Assembly: GCA_000711775.1 (NCBI GenBank)
Contig: ARYC01001184.1
Coordinates: forward strand, 23,138 to 87,137
DNA: 64,000 bases
From: Oxytricha trifallax
Lineage: Eukaryota; Ciliophora; Spirotrichea; Sporadotrichida; Oxytrichidae
Reading direction: 5' to 3'
Part shown: in pieces, positions 36,737-48,551 of the stretch
Numbering within the stretch: the first letter of the stretch is position 1
Layout of the letters: each line of letters opens with the position of its first letter
Notes under the pieces: generated by a model
Databases searched by the model: none
What the model saw: only the letters and a program-made list of their open reading frames with translations
What the model was told of the DNA's origin: nothing
Translations under genes and position numbers: made by a program

Positions 36737-37245
36737 ATGAGAGGAACGTATGTTCATTTGCCCACCAAGAGGACAAAAAAACAAAAGCTACTAGATAGAC
36801 AGAATTGGAGGAATTTTGAAATTTTAAACGAGGAAATTAAAGCTTTTTAAGAGTTGTTAAGTCCAGCGACTTTTCAGATAACTCTTTTGGAAATGAGCAT
36901 GACTTTAAGGGTTTCTTTCATGGCCCTGAATGGTAGTTTTCTTGCAAACTTTGTTCTAACTACACCGTTGTTTCCGTGAGCCTTGACAACTCGCAACAAA
37001 TGGATATGAATCTGAAAATTGATGATGGCGTACTTGGACTTGTAGATGTAAGTGATTCTCTTTCCAAAGTAGAAGAAAGTGTCTTTCTTATGATTCACAC
37101 CTATGATCTTGAGAAAAGCGAATTGTTCATGCTAGATGGTAATTCCTTTTTTAAACCAGCGAAAAATGCCTTGATGTACAATCTACAAATCGATAGGGTA
37201 ACATTAAAATACAAATATTGCCTGCAAAGAATTTTATATGCCTGA
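36737..37245 (+). CDS. Hypothetical protein, about 170 aa, one frameshift
   Basis: Unrecognised, but one of the clearest coding stretches. ATG 36737: MRGTYVHLPTKRTKKQK, QNWRNFEILNEEIK. After a 1-base frame change near 36858-36870 it reads SDFSDNSFGNEHDF, GPEWQFSCKLCSNY (a single C-x2-C pair), NLKIDDGVLGLVDVSD, EESVFLMIHTYDLEK, and ends at TGA 37243-37245. GC content and the low use of TAA/TAG set it apart from its surroundings. Beta-rich, acidic segments suggest a folded domain. The frameshift may be a sequencing error, a tiny IES or decay. Confidence 0.55.
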
Positions 37246-38371
37246 ATAATTGAGTCTTCTACTGAACTCTTTTAGTTTGTTTATCAGTGTCTTCGCTCAA
37301 CTTTAAATATTAATGATTATTCAAAACCAATCAAAATAATAAGAACTTTCTTCTTCCCTAAATAAATTATATAAGTTTACATTATGATGTAGAATTGAGA
37401 AATTATAACAATTAACTAATAATAACTAAATGAAAAATTAAAGATATTTTTTATGATGTAGGCTATGATATCACAAAAGATCTAGTTACATAGTAGTGAC
37501 TGTGCAGAACGAAGATTGGGCAGAGAAAACACAAGAAAAGATACAGAGTGTATTATTTTGAAAATGGAGACAAGAATGAAATTTATCAGAAAGATGAGAC
37601 TTTATTTTTGAGATTTCTATTTTTGATTATAACAGTAATTATTGGTATTCATCAAAATTATGATATTGCCGTCATATATTTTGCAATATTAATCTTAATT
37701 AGATTATCGAAGCTAAGAATACACTCTTATTTTATATATATAAAGTTAATTATAATTTAGCTAGTTACTTATAGTGCTTATAGTATAATTAATTACTCAA
37801 ATTTAACAAAATTTTTTGATTATATATGACTATGGAATTTCAATAACTTTTACCATAGTTCTATTACCTACTTATAGCATCTAATTGTAGCTATTTAATA
37901 TTTAGAAGTGCCCTTAATCTTGAAGTTTTAATTTGCAAAACTTTGATCAATTGATTTCAAGTGATTTATTCATTATCATCGTAGTCACAACTTTAATTCA
38001 TATTTACATTGAAATTTTTAGTTATTATTTTTCATTTTGCAATCATTTAGGCATTGATAGATGTCTTTTATGCAGATATCGTCTTGAATTTCCTATATTA
38101 AAAAGATCTTATAAATCTCAAAGTGTTAATATAATTTGAATTATACTGCTTTATCAGTGGGAATTTCATTTTAGTGTTAATACTTCTTGTTGTATTCCTG
38201 CTATTAATAATAAAACTTCTAATTGAAGCCAAATCTGATTTGTAATTTATAAGTGATTAACTCTCGTTAAAGAGTTTGGGGTTAATATCATTTATTACAG
38301 CTATGTGAGTGTAATCACTCAAATATAAATTAGATTTGTTGTTTGCAAGATAATTTATATTACCTTAATTT
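37246..38371. other. AT-rich spacer
   Basis: AT-rich. Short open frames here have the low-complexity, hydrophobic composition expected of AT-rich filler. No structure was noticed until the G-run at 38372. Confidence 0.4.
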
Positions 38372-38795
38372 GGGGGGGGGGGGGAAGTTTCCTGCCCCAA
38401 AACAATTTCCTGCCCCCTTCGGAAGTTTCCAGCCCCCAACATTAATTATTATATTTTTTGGCAATAAAAATATTAGAAATAAATATATTTCAATTTTAAT
38501 TACCATAACCATGTACTTAACAACTTTTATTAAAATACTATTTTCAAGGTACATAATTATTCTTTATCATATTATAAATTATAAACAAGACTTAAATAAT
38601 TGTTTTTGGTAAAAATTAATGTGATTTTCATTAAAATATGAATTATTTGTCAATGTAGATATGATATTTGAAGCTAAAAAAATAATAACTATATCATAAT
38701 TGATGATATAGATTCTTTAAAAATAATGAAAATTACATATTTTTATGTATGAGGCAGGAAACTACCTTTTTTCGGGCAGGAAACTTCCCCCCCCC
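38372..38795. repeat. Small element with poly-G inverted ends
   Basis: The left end is a run of 13 G followed by AAGTTTCCTGCCCC. The right end is the complement: GGGCAGGAAACTTCCCC with 9 C in all. A second, inner copy of the motif (TTTCCTGCCCCC, then GGAAGTTTCCAGCCCCC) sits at 38407-38437, and AGGCAGGAAACTACC sits at 38754-38766. The middle 300 bp are AT-rich and non-coding. It resembles a MITE. Such G-runs are otherwise absent from this AT-rich window. Confidence 0.7.
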
Positions 38796-39159
38796 ATAGG
38801 ACTATTGATAAAACTTTAGTTTCTTGCTGATAAAATATTCTATAGCTGAGTTGTTTGAAGAAAGTCAAAATTAAATTTACAGTTCTATCTATCATCAACC
38901 ACCACACTACATAACTTAACTTTAAAGGACTATATAATTTGTTCATATTATAATCAATAAACTAAGGTATAAAAAAGATTTATGCATCAATTTGTAAAAT
39001 TAATTTTATTCTTCTCTAAGGATTCAAAACCCCTTAATGAGGTTTATAAGCGCTTTAAATTGTAGAGTATTATTGGGGTGAGTAGAAAAAAACTCAGGTT
39101 TTATGATAATTCAGTTAAAAAATAAAGAATATTAGGTTATTTAATTGAAACGAATTTTA

Positions 39160-41300
39160 TCTGCTTGTCTTTGTTATAACTCTGGAATCTTGCTTTCATA
39201 AGTGGCAAAAGTTGTCATCTAATGTATACCTTGGATAGGAGGAGAACTGATTGTTATCATTTCTACTATCTTTTTTATTTCCTTTCATTCATTTTCTTTT
39301 TTATATGCTTCTAAGCTTAACTAATTGATTATTTTTCAAACTTTATACCAAAGTAAGCCTTGCTGTCTAAATTAATTGCTTCAATTGCCCTTTCATTCTT
39401 ACTAAACAGAGAAATTTTTCCACTTTTTTTCCCAGTTTAAACGTATCCTTAGCATAAAGAACTTAAGATAAAGTATCGATCGCTTATCGTAAAGATCTTC
39501 TGAAATCAATTAATCTACTTCTAAAGGGCAATGATACAGCATAAAATTTTCAGTCTTCAAATATATATAAAATTATTCTAGTAAATGCTATTCCTAGACA
39601 CCCTTTAAAATATTATATAGTAAATCATTAAAATAATTTCATTATCTATTCTCATAAAGATAGTCTCTCAGAGTCATTTCATATTTCTTTTGCCTTAATG
39701 CGATGAAGCCGAATCCTAAAATACGCCTAGATTAAGCTAATTCTTTCAATCTCTTCTCTATGACTCTCTTAGATTCCTATATTCGTTAGCTAACTGATTT
39801 TAGACTCTCATTCTTAAGGAGATAGCTGAAAGATTACACTTTTTATGCTAACTCATCAGTAATGAATTGTGGTTTTGCAGGCACGCTATTTTGCAAATAA
39901 TTATCAATACAGCTGTTAATATCAAATGAATTTAATGCAGGTATGTTCATTGCTTTAGCTTAGAAGCATGCTGAAATAGTGTTACCCACTGGTTGATTCA
40001 TCAACTCATACAATTTAATCTTTTGAGAATCTCCCGATACTCAATCTATAATTCAATAATATTAGACATTTTCTTGGCAGGTAAAAATTATTCAGTTTCT
40101 TTATCTTGAATATAGAACTCACTTAGGTGATGCTTTTGTATGTGTTTCTTCACCTTTATTAAATGGGTATTAGGCTTCATAGAAGTTGTGTATTAATACC
40201 TGCCACCTTCTTTGTGGTGCTTGAAATATATCCTAGCGCTCACAGAATTATGATTAATTTTTTGGAAAATAGAGAATTATAACAATTTGATTAACAATAA
40301 TATTGTAGGAATATATTCGAAACTGAGAAATTAATTTAAATTAAAATAATTATAAATCAAAATCTTGGCAGTTAAAGTTGGCTAATTTAAACGATTTTGG
40401 GCTCATTCGATAGAGAATTCAAAATTAGCTGGACTTTAATATTGACGGTATTATTTTATCGCATTCCTGGAGCGAGATATCTCGACTTTAATGTGAGTGT
40501 GTAATTTAATGAATTTAGATGCGTTTAATTAAAGTCGAGTTATCTCGCTCCAGGGATGCGATAAAATAGTATCGCTAATAGTAAAGTCCAGCTAATTTTG
40601 AATTCTCTATCGAATGAGCCCAAAATCGTTTATATTGGCTAACTTTAACTGCCAATATTTTGATTTATGGGAAATTTAATTTAAATTAAATTTCCCATTT
40701 TCGAATTTATTTCTACAAGATGATTAGTAATAATTGCAATAGAAAATGAAAATCTTAAAAATCAGTTTCATCTCTTCCAATACATTGAACTTCGGCTTAT
40801 TCAGATTAGTATTATGGTTCCTTTGCCATGTCACTGCAGCCCTTTGTGAAGTCTTCGTCAAGCGCCACCGCAACTCTTACCAGGTACAACCTATAAAAAG
40901 AAAATAATCTCAGATAGGTTTTTTGTAACTTACATTATTTGTGAGTGGCACTGCACATTATGATAAGACATTTTTTTGATTTCTAATATTGTTATAATAA
41001 TCTATTTTCCAATATATCATGAATGTTACTAACTTTTTGACATTCCTCTTCAAGCTAGAAGCAGGTAAAAAAAATCTTAGCATTCATTACGATGAAATTT
41101 TTTTATTTTTTCTTCCAGGATCTGATCTTTTAACTCAAACTTCTTCAATTTGTGTGTTTTAATACCAATATCTTTACTCTGCTTTTTGACATTTATTTCT
41201 AAACCAAGCAATTCAAATTCAAGCACAGGAGCTCAAAGCTCTGGTTCCCTTTCAATGAAGAAGATCTCTGGATTCTTAGTTTAACCAAAGCAAGCCTATT
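39160..41300 (-). pseudogene. TBE 57-kDa zinc-finger/kinase gene, decayed and interrupted
   Basis: A finger-2 relic (GGRYQYTTSMKPNTHL, then KVKKHIQKHH) lies at about 40110-40210, with its Cys residues lost. The kinase part (39200-40050) is too decayed to show catalytic motifs. The foldback element at 40303-40718 splits the gene between finger 2 and the N-terminal part, which should lie at 40720-41300. Confidence 0.6.
40303..40718. repeat. Foldback (palindromic) element, copy 2
   Basis: About 416 bp of two long inverted arms around a loop of roughly 40 bases. The core reads CGCATTCCTGGAGCGAGATA and is mirrored as TATCTCGCTCCAGGGATGCG. The outer ends read TTGTAGGAATATATTCGAAA and its near-complement. 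It is related to copy 1 at 4948-5355 (shared GGACTTTA..ATTG.CGGT and the TCGAT boxes). Flanks GATTAACAATAAT and GATTAGTAATAAT may be a worn target duplication. Confidence 0.85.
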
Positions 41301-41955
41301 ATTATTTAATGCTGTACGGAAATTAATATTGGGGCTTAAGCCAGCAAAGCAAAGCTATGATTTTTCATTGCCAAGAGAGACTAATTTGCAATTTAAGTTT
41401 GCCTCTTAATTTAAATTCAATTTAAATTTATACTATAAAACTCTAATATCTTTTCTGGTTATAGTAACTTTGAATAAGAGTTTGCATTGCAATAATAATG
41501 GTTGATCATAAGGTTTTAGATATTATATTTATACTTAGTTTATTACTAGAATAATTTATAATTTCATCCTTAATAATTTTAATTTTGGTACTAATTTATG
41601 AATAATTCTGATTGATACTGGTACCAATTAGTTTTTTGACTATTTTTTAACTATTTTTTAACTTTTCCTTTAAAACCTAATTAGTTTGAAACTAGGCACT
41701 AATTTACTTATAGTATCAATAAACTAGTAGCAATTAAATTAAACGGATTAAGTACCCGTAATAATGACATAAATTGATTAAAATTGAAATCCATCTCTGC
41801 AATTTGTTACAGCTTGTACAAACTTTCTCCACGTATTTTTGTAGGGTTAACCTCCTAAAAGATGCCCACATTTAATATTTAGATTTTAAATAATAAGATC
41901 CGAATGTCTATAAATAAAAATAAAAAACAAATTATTAATAGTTAGAGGAACAAAG

Positions 41956-42660
41956 ATGGAATCATTTAAATTAAAACAGTTAAGGCCCTAAAAATAATCT
42001 CAAGATTAAGAAGTTAAGAGGATCTATCGATACATCACTTTGCATAGTAAGATCAACTTGATGACTATTATATTAATTTACAGTTGGTTATTTCCTTCCA
42101 ACGATGGAAGGTACCAAAATTTTATTCTTGAAAGCAATACTATGTTAGGAGAGGAAAGCTTTAAAAAATAAAGAGATTAAACTAATTGAAATTCCCAACT
42201 TTTTGAAGAAGCCATGAAAAATGAGGAAGTGTAAGTTACCTTTCTGCCAAGAGATAACTCTCTTATAAACTACCAGAGAAGAACTTCTTCTTGAGTGTTC
42301 TTGGTACAACAAAAGAAGAGTATCTCAGAGAAATAATTGAAGCTCAAAAGAAACGTTATTTTATTCCTGAAGACTAGAAAAAACAAAGGATTCTAATAAG
42401 CACAACTTGCCTAGTGACACTTTAGAAGAATATTAATTAAGCTTTGTAGGGAATCTTTCAGTAGAGTATGTCTTATGAAAGATCAATCTAAGGTTCATAT
42501 AGATAGAAAACATAATAAAGTTCATAAATATAGCAATAGAAGTTTTCAAATGGAATATAAAAACCATAAGATATGAACATAAATTCAGGAGCTTGTACTT
42601 AGATAAGAAATATGAGTCCAAGCAAGCCATAAGAGGAAGAAAAATAAGAGAAACCAAACC
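41956..42660 (+). pseudogene. TBE 22-kDa gene, decayed
   Basis: ATG 41956 (MESFKLKQLRPQ) is followed by broken frames with LPTMEGTKILFLKA, KLPEKNFFLSVLG and MNINSGACTQIRN, which match the better copy (LPTMEGTKISFLRA, KLPERNYFFGILA, MNIDAGAGSKRRN). Deletions and frame shifts make it non-functional. Confidence 0.8.
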
Positions 42661-42699
42661 CCTTTATTGGCTAATTTAATATGTTAATATTTTCATTCG

Positions 42700-43560
42700 T
42701 TTAAATCTAAAACTTATTTATAAACATTCATTCCTTCTCTCGCACAAACTGTCGTCTTATCTATACTCACTCTCTTGCAGCTACTCTGAATCAAGTCTGC
42801 TGTATCTATAGGCAAGTCATGCATAAGGTGATACAGCACCAGTTTCTTGTAGTGAGTCTTGCTTTAACTTCAATAGAATTCGATCCCATTAAAGGAAGGA
42901 CTATAAGGAACGTTATAAACAGGAGTTATGTTTAGGTATTCATAAGCTTTCTTTGACTCTTTAGTCTTATGAACTGAGAGATTGTCAACAAACAAGATGA
43001 TATCTTAATCGTTGTATTTATGTCTTAATTTATGTAAGAACTCGATATACTACTCTCGCTTAATAGAGCGAGGGTGAATAACATAACTCTCTAAGCCTAA
43101 ATCTTCACTATACCAGCTAAAATTGCATGGGTGACTACCTTTACTTTTTAATCATATACTTCTATCATACTTCTTATACCAAGACTTATTAATAAAGGTG
43201 CTGAAGGTGAATACACCTTCATCAGCGTGTATGTACTTGATGTTATAAGTAATAGCACACTGACTATAATCATATATATAATTAAACTATTACTATAAAA
43301 TGGCACTGTAAAATCAATCACTCTCTTCACTCTATTGGCACTTAAAAGTAATACCATTTCTTCTATAAATATTAGTCATGGTCAATAATGAGATGCGCAT
43401 AATGGAAATTTTCGATAAAACATCACTACTCGTTTATCCAGTGGAAAGCGTAGTCAATACTAGTGATAATAATATTGGAAGTACACTTTTTTAAGAAATT
43501 TTCTATCGCTTAATAATTTAGCACTGTCCTGACTAAATCTATATTAATAATCGTTCCAAA
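42700..43560 (-). pseudogene. TBE 42-kDa transposase, decayed
   Basis: Matches to the intact transposase occur throughout: the block before the catalytic Glu (PYSPSFNGIEFYW-like, complement near 42860-42900), the VDNLSVHKT-like block near 42980, and the DEGVFTFSTF-like block near 43200 with the first Asp region. Frame breaks are frequent, and the N-terminal third is shortened. Confidence 0.75.
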
Positions 43561-43770
43561 ATAATCTTACGCAGTATAAACTTTATTAAGGAGTTTTGGG
43601 GATTTGATTCACTAAGCTAAGTATTTATTTGTAAGAGACTGCTAAAATAAAATTGGTATCTTGGAGGAATCTATGGAAGAAATAATTATATTTATTGTAT
43701 AAAGCATTTATTTAATTTATTTACTTAATCTTTCCATATTCGAGGGCTCTGAATCAATAAGAATGAGTTT

Positions 43771-44256
43771 TCAATTTAGAGTTTTGCAGGCTCTAAAAGT
43801 CTTTTTCTCATTTATTTGGAAAGACTAATCAATGGCACTGGAACCATGAGCATTACCTCTTTTCAATAGATGTGGAGTTCTTGGTTCACCCTTTCTTTCG
43901 TTACCAATTTTCTTTTGACGTCTTATTTTTAGACCTAAACTGAAACATCTCCTCTTATCTTAATTTATGTATTTAAATTTACCCAATTTATAAAAAAAAC
44001 AGTTTACTCTGATCTGAAGACAATATCTTTTCTTTAAGTCAAGACACATGCTCGGGTTTAGATTGAACACCCTTCCAATAAAGTTCCTCACTTTAAATAT
44101 AGATATACGTAGTTATAAAGGTTATTTTTCGTTGATAATTGATGGTTTAGTTGGCCATGGTCTTTCTAAAAGTAAAGCTTTGTATTACTTAGGCAAAACG
44201 AAATTTTTAATATCACGTTGAGCATCATCTTGGACTAAATTATCCTTATAATTCAT
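43771..44256 (-). CDS. Hypothetical basic protein, 161 aa, intact frame
   Basis: Unrecognised. ATG 44256 to TGA 43771-43773 is 162 codons without a break. It reads MNYKDNLVQDDAQRD, LPKQYKALLLERPWP, LRISIFKVRNFIGR, LDLKKRYCLQIRVN, RRCFSLGLKIRRQKK, RKGEPRTPHLLKRG, and ends RACKTLN. It is strongly basic in its second half, which would suit a nucleic-acid-binding tail. Residue character is even along the whole length, unlike shadow frames. It starts about 165 bases beyond the end of the decayed TBE. No relatives come to mind. Confidence 0.55.
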
Positions 44257-44756
44257 CTTTATTATTTTACTTTGTAGCGTTATTCTTTTTTTATTATTAT
44301 TATCTCAAAGTTATTTAAAATGCTCCTAAATTATGATATTATCTTTAAGATTTGCAGCATTAAAATTATAAATTAAATTTGAGTGTAAAATGATTTCAAG
44401 CAAAAAGATGAAATGGAAAACGGATTCAGATAGAAATTTTATTATTTAAGTTTTTAAATAACGTCGTTTGTTGTAGTCTTAATCTAAAGATAAGAAATAT
44501 TGAATTTTCATAGCTAGAATAAATTGAAAATAATTAGTTCTTTCAATTTTTAATGGGTCAAAAAGATGATTAGAATATTTTCAAGTATAATATATGGATT
44601 ATTAAATTCAAAATCGCTAAATAATTTTACAAATTATTATGAGCTAATAAGAAAAGATATATTGTAAAGAACAATATGATATGCAGGAATGAAATTGAAA
44701 AATTAAATAAGTCAATGTTTAAAAGAGGAATAATGAAATTGCATTAATATGGGAAT

Positions 44757-45244
44757 GTGGAACACCTAAATATTGCCATGGGATTTAACAATCTTAGTAG
44801 AAGAATTCTGTTTAAATCCAAATATTGCGTGGATTATGATGTCATAAAAAAGGTTCAAGAAAAAAAGTATTATTTTTGTAAATGTTTAATTAGAAAAAGA
44901 AATTGGCAACATTATCGAAGCTACACTTTCAACCCTAAGTTTAAAATAATCTAATGAGATCTTAGATATATTGGTAATCCGTTGTTAATCAGAGGCAAAA
45001 ATTTGTCATCAAAATTTATGTCTTAGTCATAAGTTTTTCATTTTTAGAGAATGGCGATGTTCAAGGTCTTTGGCAGATTTAATACAAAAATATACTCCAT
45101 ATATAACAAACTGACAATATGTTTATTCATATAACTAATGTTGAATTTCAATAAGAATCAGAAAATTATACTCAGAAGAATGGACTAAAATCGAGCATTA
45201 AAAACTTAAGATTATCTTTGGAGTTGACAAAGAACAACACTTGA
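44757..45244 (+). pseudogene. Tubulin-tyrosine-ligase-like (TTLL) domain, N-terminal part, broken
   Basis: The frame from 44757 passes an in-frame TGA (44955-44957) into LRYIGNPLLIRG. After a 1-base shift it continues KFVIKIYVLVISF, then MFIHITNVEFQQESENY, and stops at TGA 45242-45244. TTLL enzymes (ATP-grasp ligases that add amino acids to tubulin) carry the order ..YI..PLLI.G.KFDIR.YVLVTS.. and then ..H.TN..IQ.., which this follows closely. The Asp-Arg of KFDIR is Val-Ile-Lys here. The TGA, frame shift and changed residues suggest decay, unless IESs restore it. Confidence 0.65.
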
Positions 45245-45338
45245 CTGATAAATTTTCTGATCAAAATAATAGCATCATTTATGTTTCAATTATTAAATTT
45301 TTGTCAAACATTTTTTGGGTAGTAACGATAAATCAAAA

Positions 45339-46412
45339 ATGAAATACTCAATTTAAAATAACTCTGATCTTTTGGAGCAACTAAGCTTCATTAGGCATAT
45401 CCCATCTAACTCCTTAAAACGAATAAGTCAAGCATCTTTTAAAGCTTTCTGCGATGGATTCAACAAGACCTCGAGATGTCACAGAATAATCATAATTAGT
45501 CTTTTCCACAGACTTATATAATGTAGTGTCATTATAATGATTTTAATCTCCAAAACTCAAACACACACGATACAGAGTATAAGATAGAAAAGATAAATTA
45601 ATCATATTAGGCCTATTAGAACTCTAGTTGGCAGATTAGATGGAATGCTACTTGAGTTAACACTCACAGTAATCGAATAAATTCTTACTCAATAACACTA
45701 GCCTTCATAAATCCCGCCAATATCCAACACGTGTAAAATATTAAGGAAAAGCTTATAAAATTGGTATTAAACATAGGTGGGAATGTAGGTTTAATAAAAC
45801 TCTCTGAATACTTAGCAATAAACTAAAAACTAACAAACCTACATATGGCTTTTATATCTTTAAACCACTAAGGGATAAAGTATAGACAATAAGACTAAGA
45901 TTCTAAACAAAACCCCATGCAAGATTTTGAGATTTAAGACGAGTTCTAAATAAAATAATATAAGCCTTTGTTCAAAATTAAATAAATTTAAAGTGCGTAT
46001 CTACAAAACCAAGAAATTAATTGATGATGTGGTAACTAAACCCAATGATGCATTTGCTATTTAATTGTATAATAGAATATTTTAATCAAACAAAGATTTC
46101 AAATTTAAATATATAAAAGCTATTGACATTAAGGGCCTAGTCACTGATCATCATTGGACAGAGATTGAAATAAATAACATGGTTAAATGTTACAACTCTC
46201 TCTCTCAACTAATCTATATGGAGACCTCGATTTTTAATAAAAACAAAATTGGCAACATTTTGCTTAAGTCTTACAAGAACCACAATAAAATTAAAGTCCC
46301 TCTTTTATACTAAGGCCTTATCTGTTAGAGTAAACTTATTAAACTAAATTTCTTGATTCTTGAGAACTAAAATTAAAAAAGAAACCTCCTGTCATATAGT
46401 TTTAGCAGATGA
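45339..46412 (+). CDS. Long open frame (357 codons) between TTLL pieces
   Basis: Unrecognised. ATG 45339 to TGA 46410-46412 is open throughout. The second half is convincing (FKVRIYKTKKLIDDVV, KAIDIKGLVTDHHWTE, MVKCYNSLSQLIYME, KIGNILLKSYKNHNK). The middle (45600-45950) is also protein-like in another frame, so the uninterrupted reading may be partly chance. A +1 frame continues past the stop as SCHIVLADERRFLQF, TTGIRIINNDREINS and HTYEELFRRNLKIY to about 46575. It lies exactly where the centre of a TTLL domain would be expected, yet I see no TTLL motif in it. Confidence 0.4.
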
Positions 46413-46589
46413 GCGACGCTTCTTATAATTTAGAAGGTATGTCACTACAGGAATTCGTATTATCAATAATGACAGAGAAATTAACAGTTTCCATACTTAT
46501 GAAGAATTATTCAGAAGGAACTTAAAGATATATAATTCTTTAATAAATGCCTTTAAAAATGGGAATCATATTTAACTTAATTGAATAAA

Positions 46590-47018
46590 GAACATTAGAA
46601 TTTACATAAACTATTGAATAAATACACAGGAAAGAGAATTGCACAGACAAAAGATCAGAGATTTTTCAAGAGGATTAATAAAAAGAATATTATAAAATTA
46701 ATCCTCATTTAAGTGAATTTCTGTAATAAGACAAATTTATACCAGAAAATTAATAAAAAGAGCTTAAACCTTATGCATAATCATACATTTTAAATATTGG
46801 GTCTCCAAAGACCTCAATATGATCACATTATTATTAATATTATTATCAGTTTCTCTTAAAAATTTCCAGAGTTTAAAACTAATGATAAGCATTATTTCAA
46901 ATTTTATGGCAACAATATTCTGATAAATGACAATCTTAAGCCTTAGCTTGTGGAAGTAAATGATTATCCATCTTTATCAAACACTTCCTAATTTGATAGA
47001 ATCCTCAAAATATTATGA
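46590..47018 (+). pseudogene. TTLL domain, C-terminal part
   Basis: One frame reads LNKYTGKRIAQTKD, FFKRINKKNIIKL, and then FKFYGNNILINDNLKPQLVE followed by VNDYPSLS. TTLL proteins have F..YG.DIL.D..L.PWL.EVN..PSL here, and the match is close. The invariant Trp-Leu is Gln-Leu, and the Glu-Val-Asn that binds magnesium is kept. It ends with TGA 47016-47018, and the usual C-terminal extension is missing or shifted (EKEDIGFEKVYSIF near 47225 in another frame may be part of it). It is probably the second half of the same gene as 44757-45244. Confidence 0.65.
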
Positions 47019-47339
47019 TTTCAGTGTAATAGTGTTTACAGTTCATTTAAAGCATGATAACCTTTGGTTATGCAAGGTCTGCTTTAGTGGCTGGATGATC
47101 TTTGGAATAATACTTTATGGGACATCTATTTATCCTTTTTCCTATTGGCATAGTGAAATTAGGATTACTCAGTTCTAATCATGTCAATCTAGAATTATTC
47201 TGTGGTAACTCCAATTATTGAGAAGGAAGACATTGGATTTGAAAAAGTTTATTCAATATTTAATGAAGCAGAACAGAAAATTTTATAACATGTTTAAGCA
47301 GTCCAAGGAAGTGTAGAAAGTCCCTGATCCAAGAAGTAA

Positions 47340-48540
47340 TTCAAGAGGGCTTAAATGATAAATAAATATTATATTAAGATGTGTATAGAGTCAACTAAGA
47401 TATTGATTAAATTTTACTGCAAAACAAAACTTATCATATGTTCAAATAAAATTTGAGTCCATATTATTTTCATATGACCTTATGAACCTTATAATTATAA
47501 TAAAATTAGATCGTCTTGATAGAAAGATTAACAATGCAGAGTAAACCAAACAAAAGTTTTCATTATCATGTAAATTTATTCTGACTATTTGATAAACTAA
47601 TTTCTTATAGTGATAATAGTTAAGATTAGTTTTACATTTTAACAATTGAGACAAAAATACTATATAAAAGCTTTCATCAATGGAAGTACATTCTGCTTAC
47701 CTCATAAACAATAATTCAATAGTTTGTAATATTATTTATATTCTGACTTTGAATTCTGAAAAAAATAACCCTTATTTATAATATATTGGATTGAATATGC
47801 TCATAGTATTCTAATTTAAATTAAAAGGGATTAATCTATAGCATTTTAAAAAAATTAATTCTCAAAAGACCTAATAACTCTGAACATAAAATCTATCTTA
47901 AGAGTCAATTTCCCAGATATTTATACATAAAATTGCAAAGTTTACCTGAAATACATAATAAATGCTCACTATGAATGATTTTAATTAAATATTGAGAATT
48001 AGGGTTTTTAATCAGAGGGCCAGTCTAAAAAATTATGAAATATTTAAATTCATCAAAGATTATAATACTTAATCAAACTATTACATTATGATCTTTCTGC
48101 TAAATAAGAGATAACTTTAGAATTCTCTATTTTAAATTAACAAAGTTTAATTAAAATATATCATTTGATATAAACCAAACTTATTTAATAAAATGCCTAT
48201 ATTTATATTTATTTATTGTATCGCACTCATTAATTTAATTCACTAAATTTAGACATCCAAATTTTTAAATACATAATATTTTTTATATATTTCCTGATTT
48301 TTTTGCATTTTATCTACATTAAATTACAAGAAAAAATAATTAAAACTTAGGACATTCTTATATCTACAAATTAATTATTTGATGATAAAAAATTAGGAAT
48401 CCGAATGGATATGAATCTTATGAATCAAAAATTATAATTTTGAATACTTTAAATATTTTATTATAATTATTAATTTAGCATATTTCTTATTACAGCGAAC
48501 GAAAAAGACGACAGAAGATATTTGCAATTTATTAAGAGGT
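47340..48540. other. AT-rich stretch without a supported gene
   Basis: AT-rich, with only short open frames of filler composition. A splice-like TTATTACAG near 48488-48496 precedes a short basic reading (ANEKDDRRYLQFIK). Confidence 0.35.
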
Positions 48541-48551
48541 GATTGACAAAA

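Larger units (their letters stand above)
39025..43606. mobile_element. Decayed TBE transposon with a nested foldback element
   Basis: The left end is CAAAACCCCTTAATGAGGTTTATAAG (one telomere unit only). The right end is its worn complement finishing at 43606. ATT lies outside both ends (39022-39024 and 43607-43609), a perfect ANT target duplication. The gene order, 57-kDa (-), 22-kDa (+), 42-kDa (-), equals that of the element at 17445. All three genes are broken. A foldback element sits inside the 57-kDa part. Confidence 0.88.

Noticed and set aside
46960..47178. Plus-strand frame starting at an ATG near the TTLL end
   Set aside because: It overlaps the TTLL motif reading (EVNDYPSLS) in a different frame and has a random hydrophobic composition.
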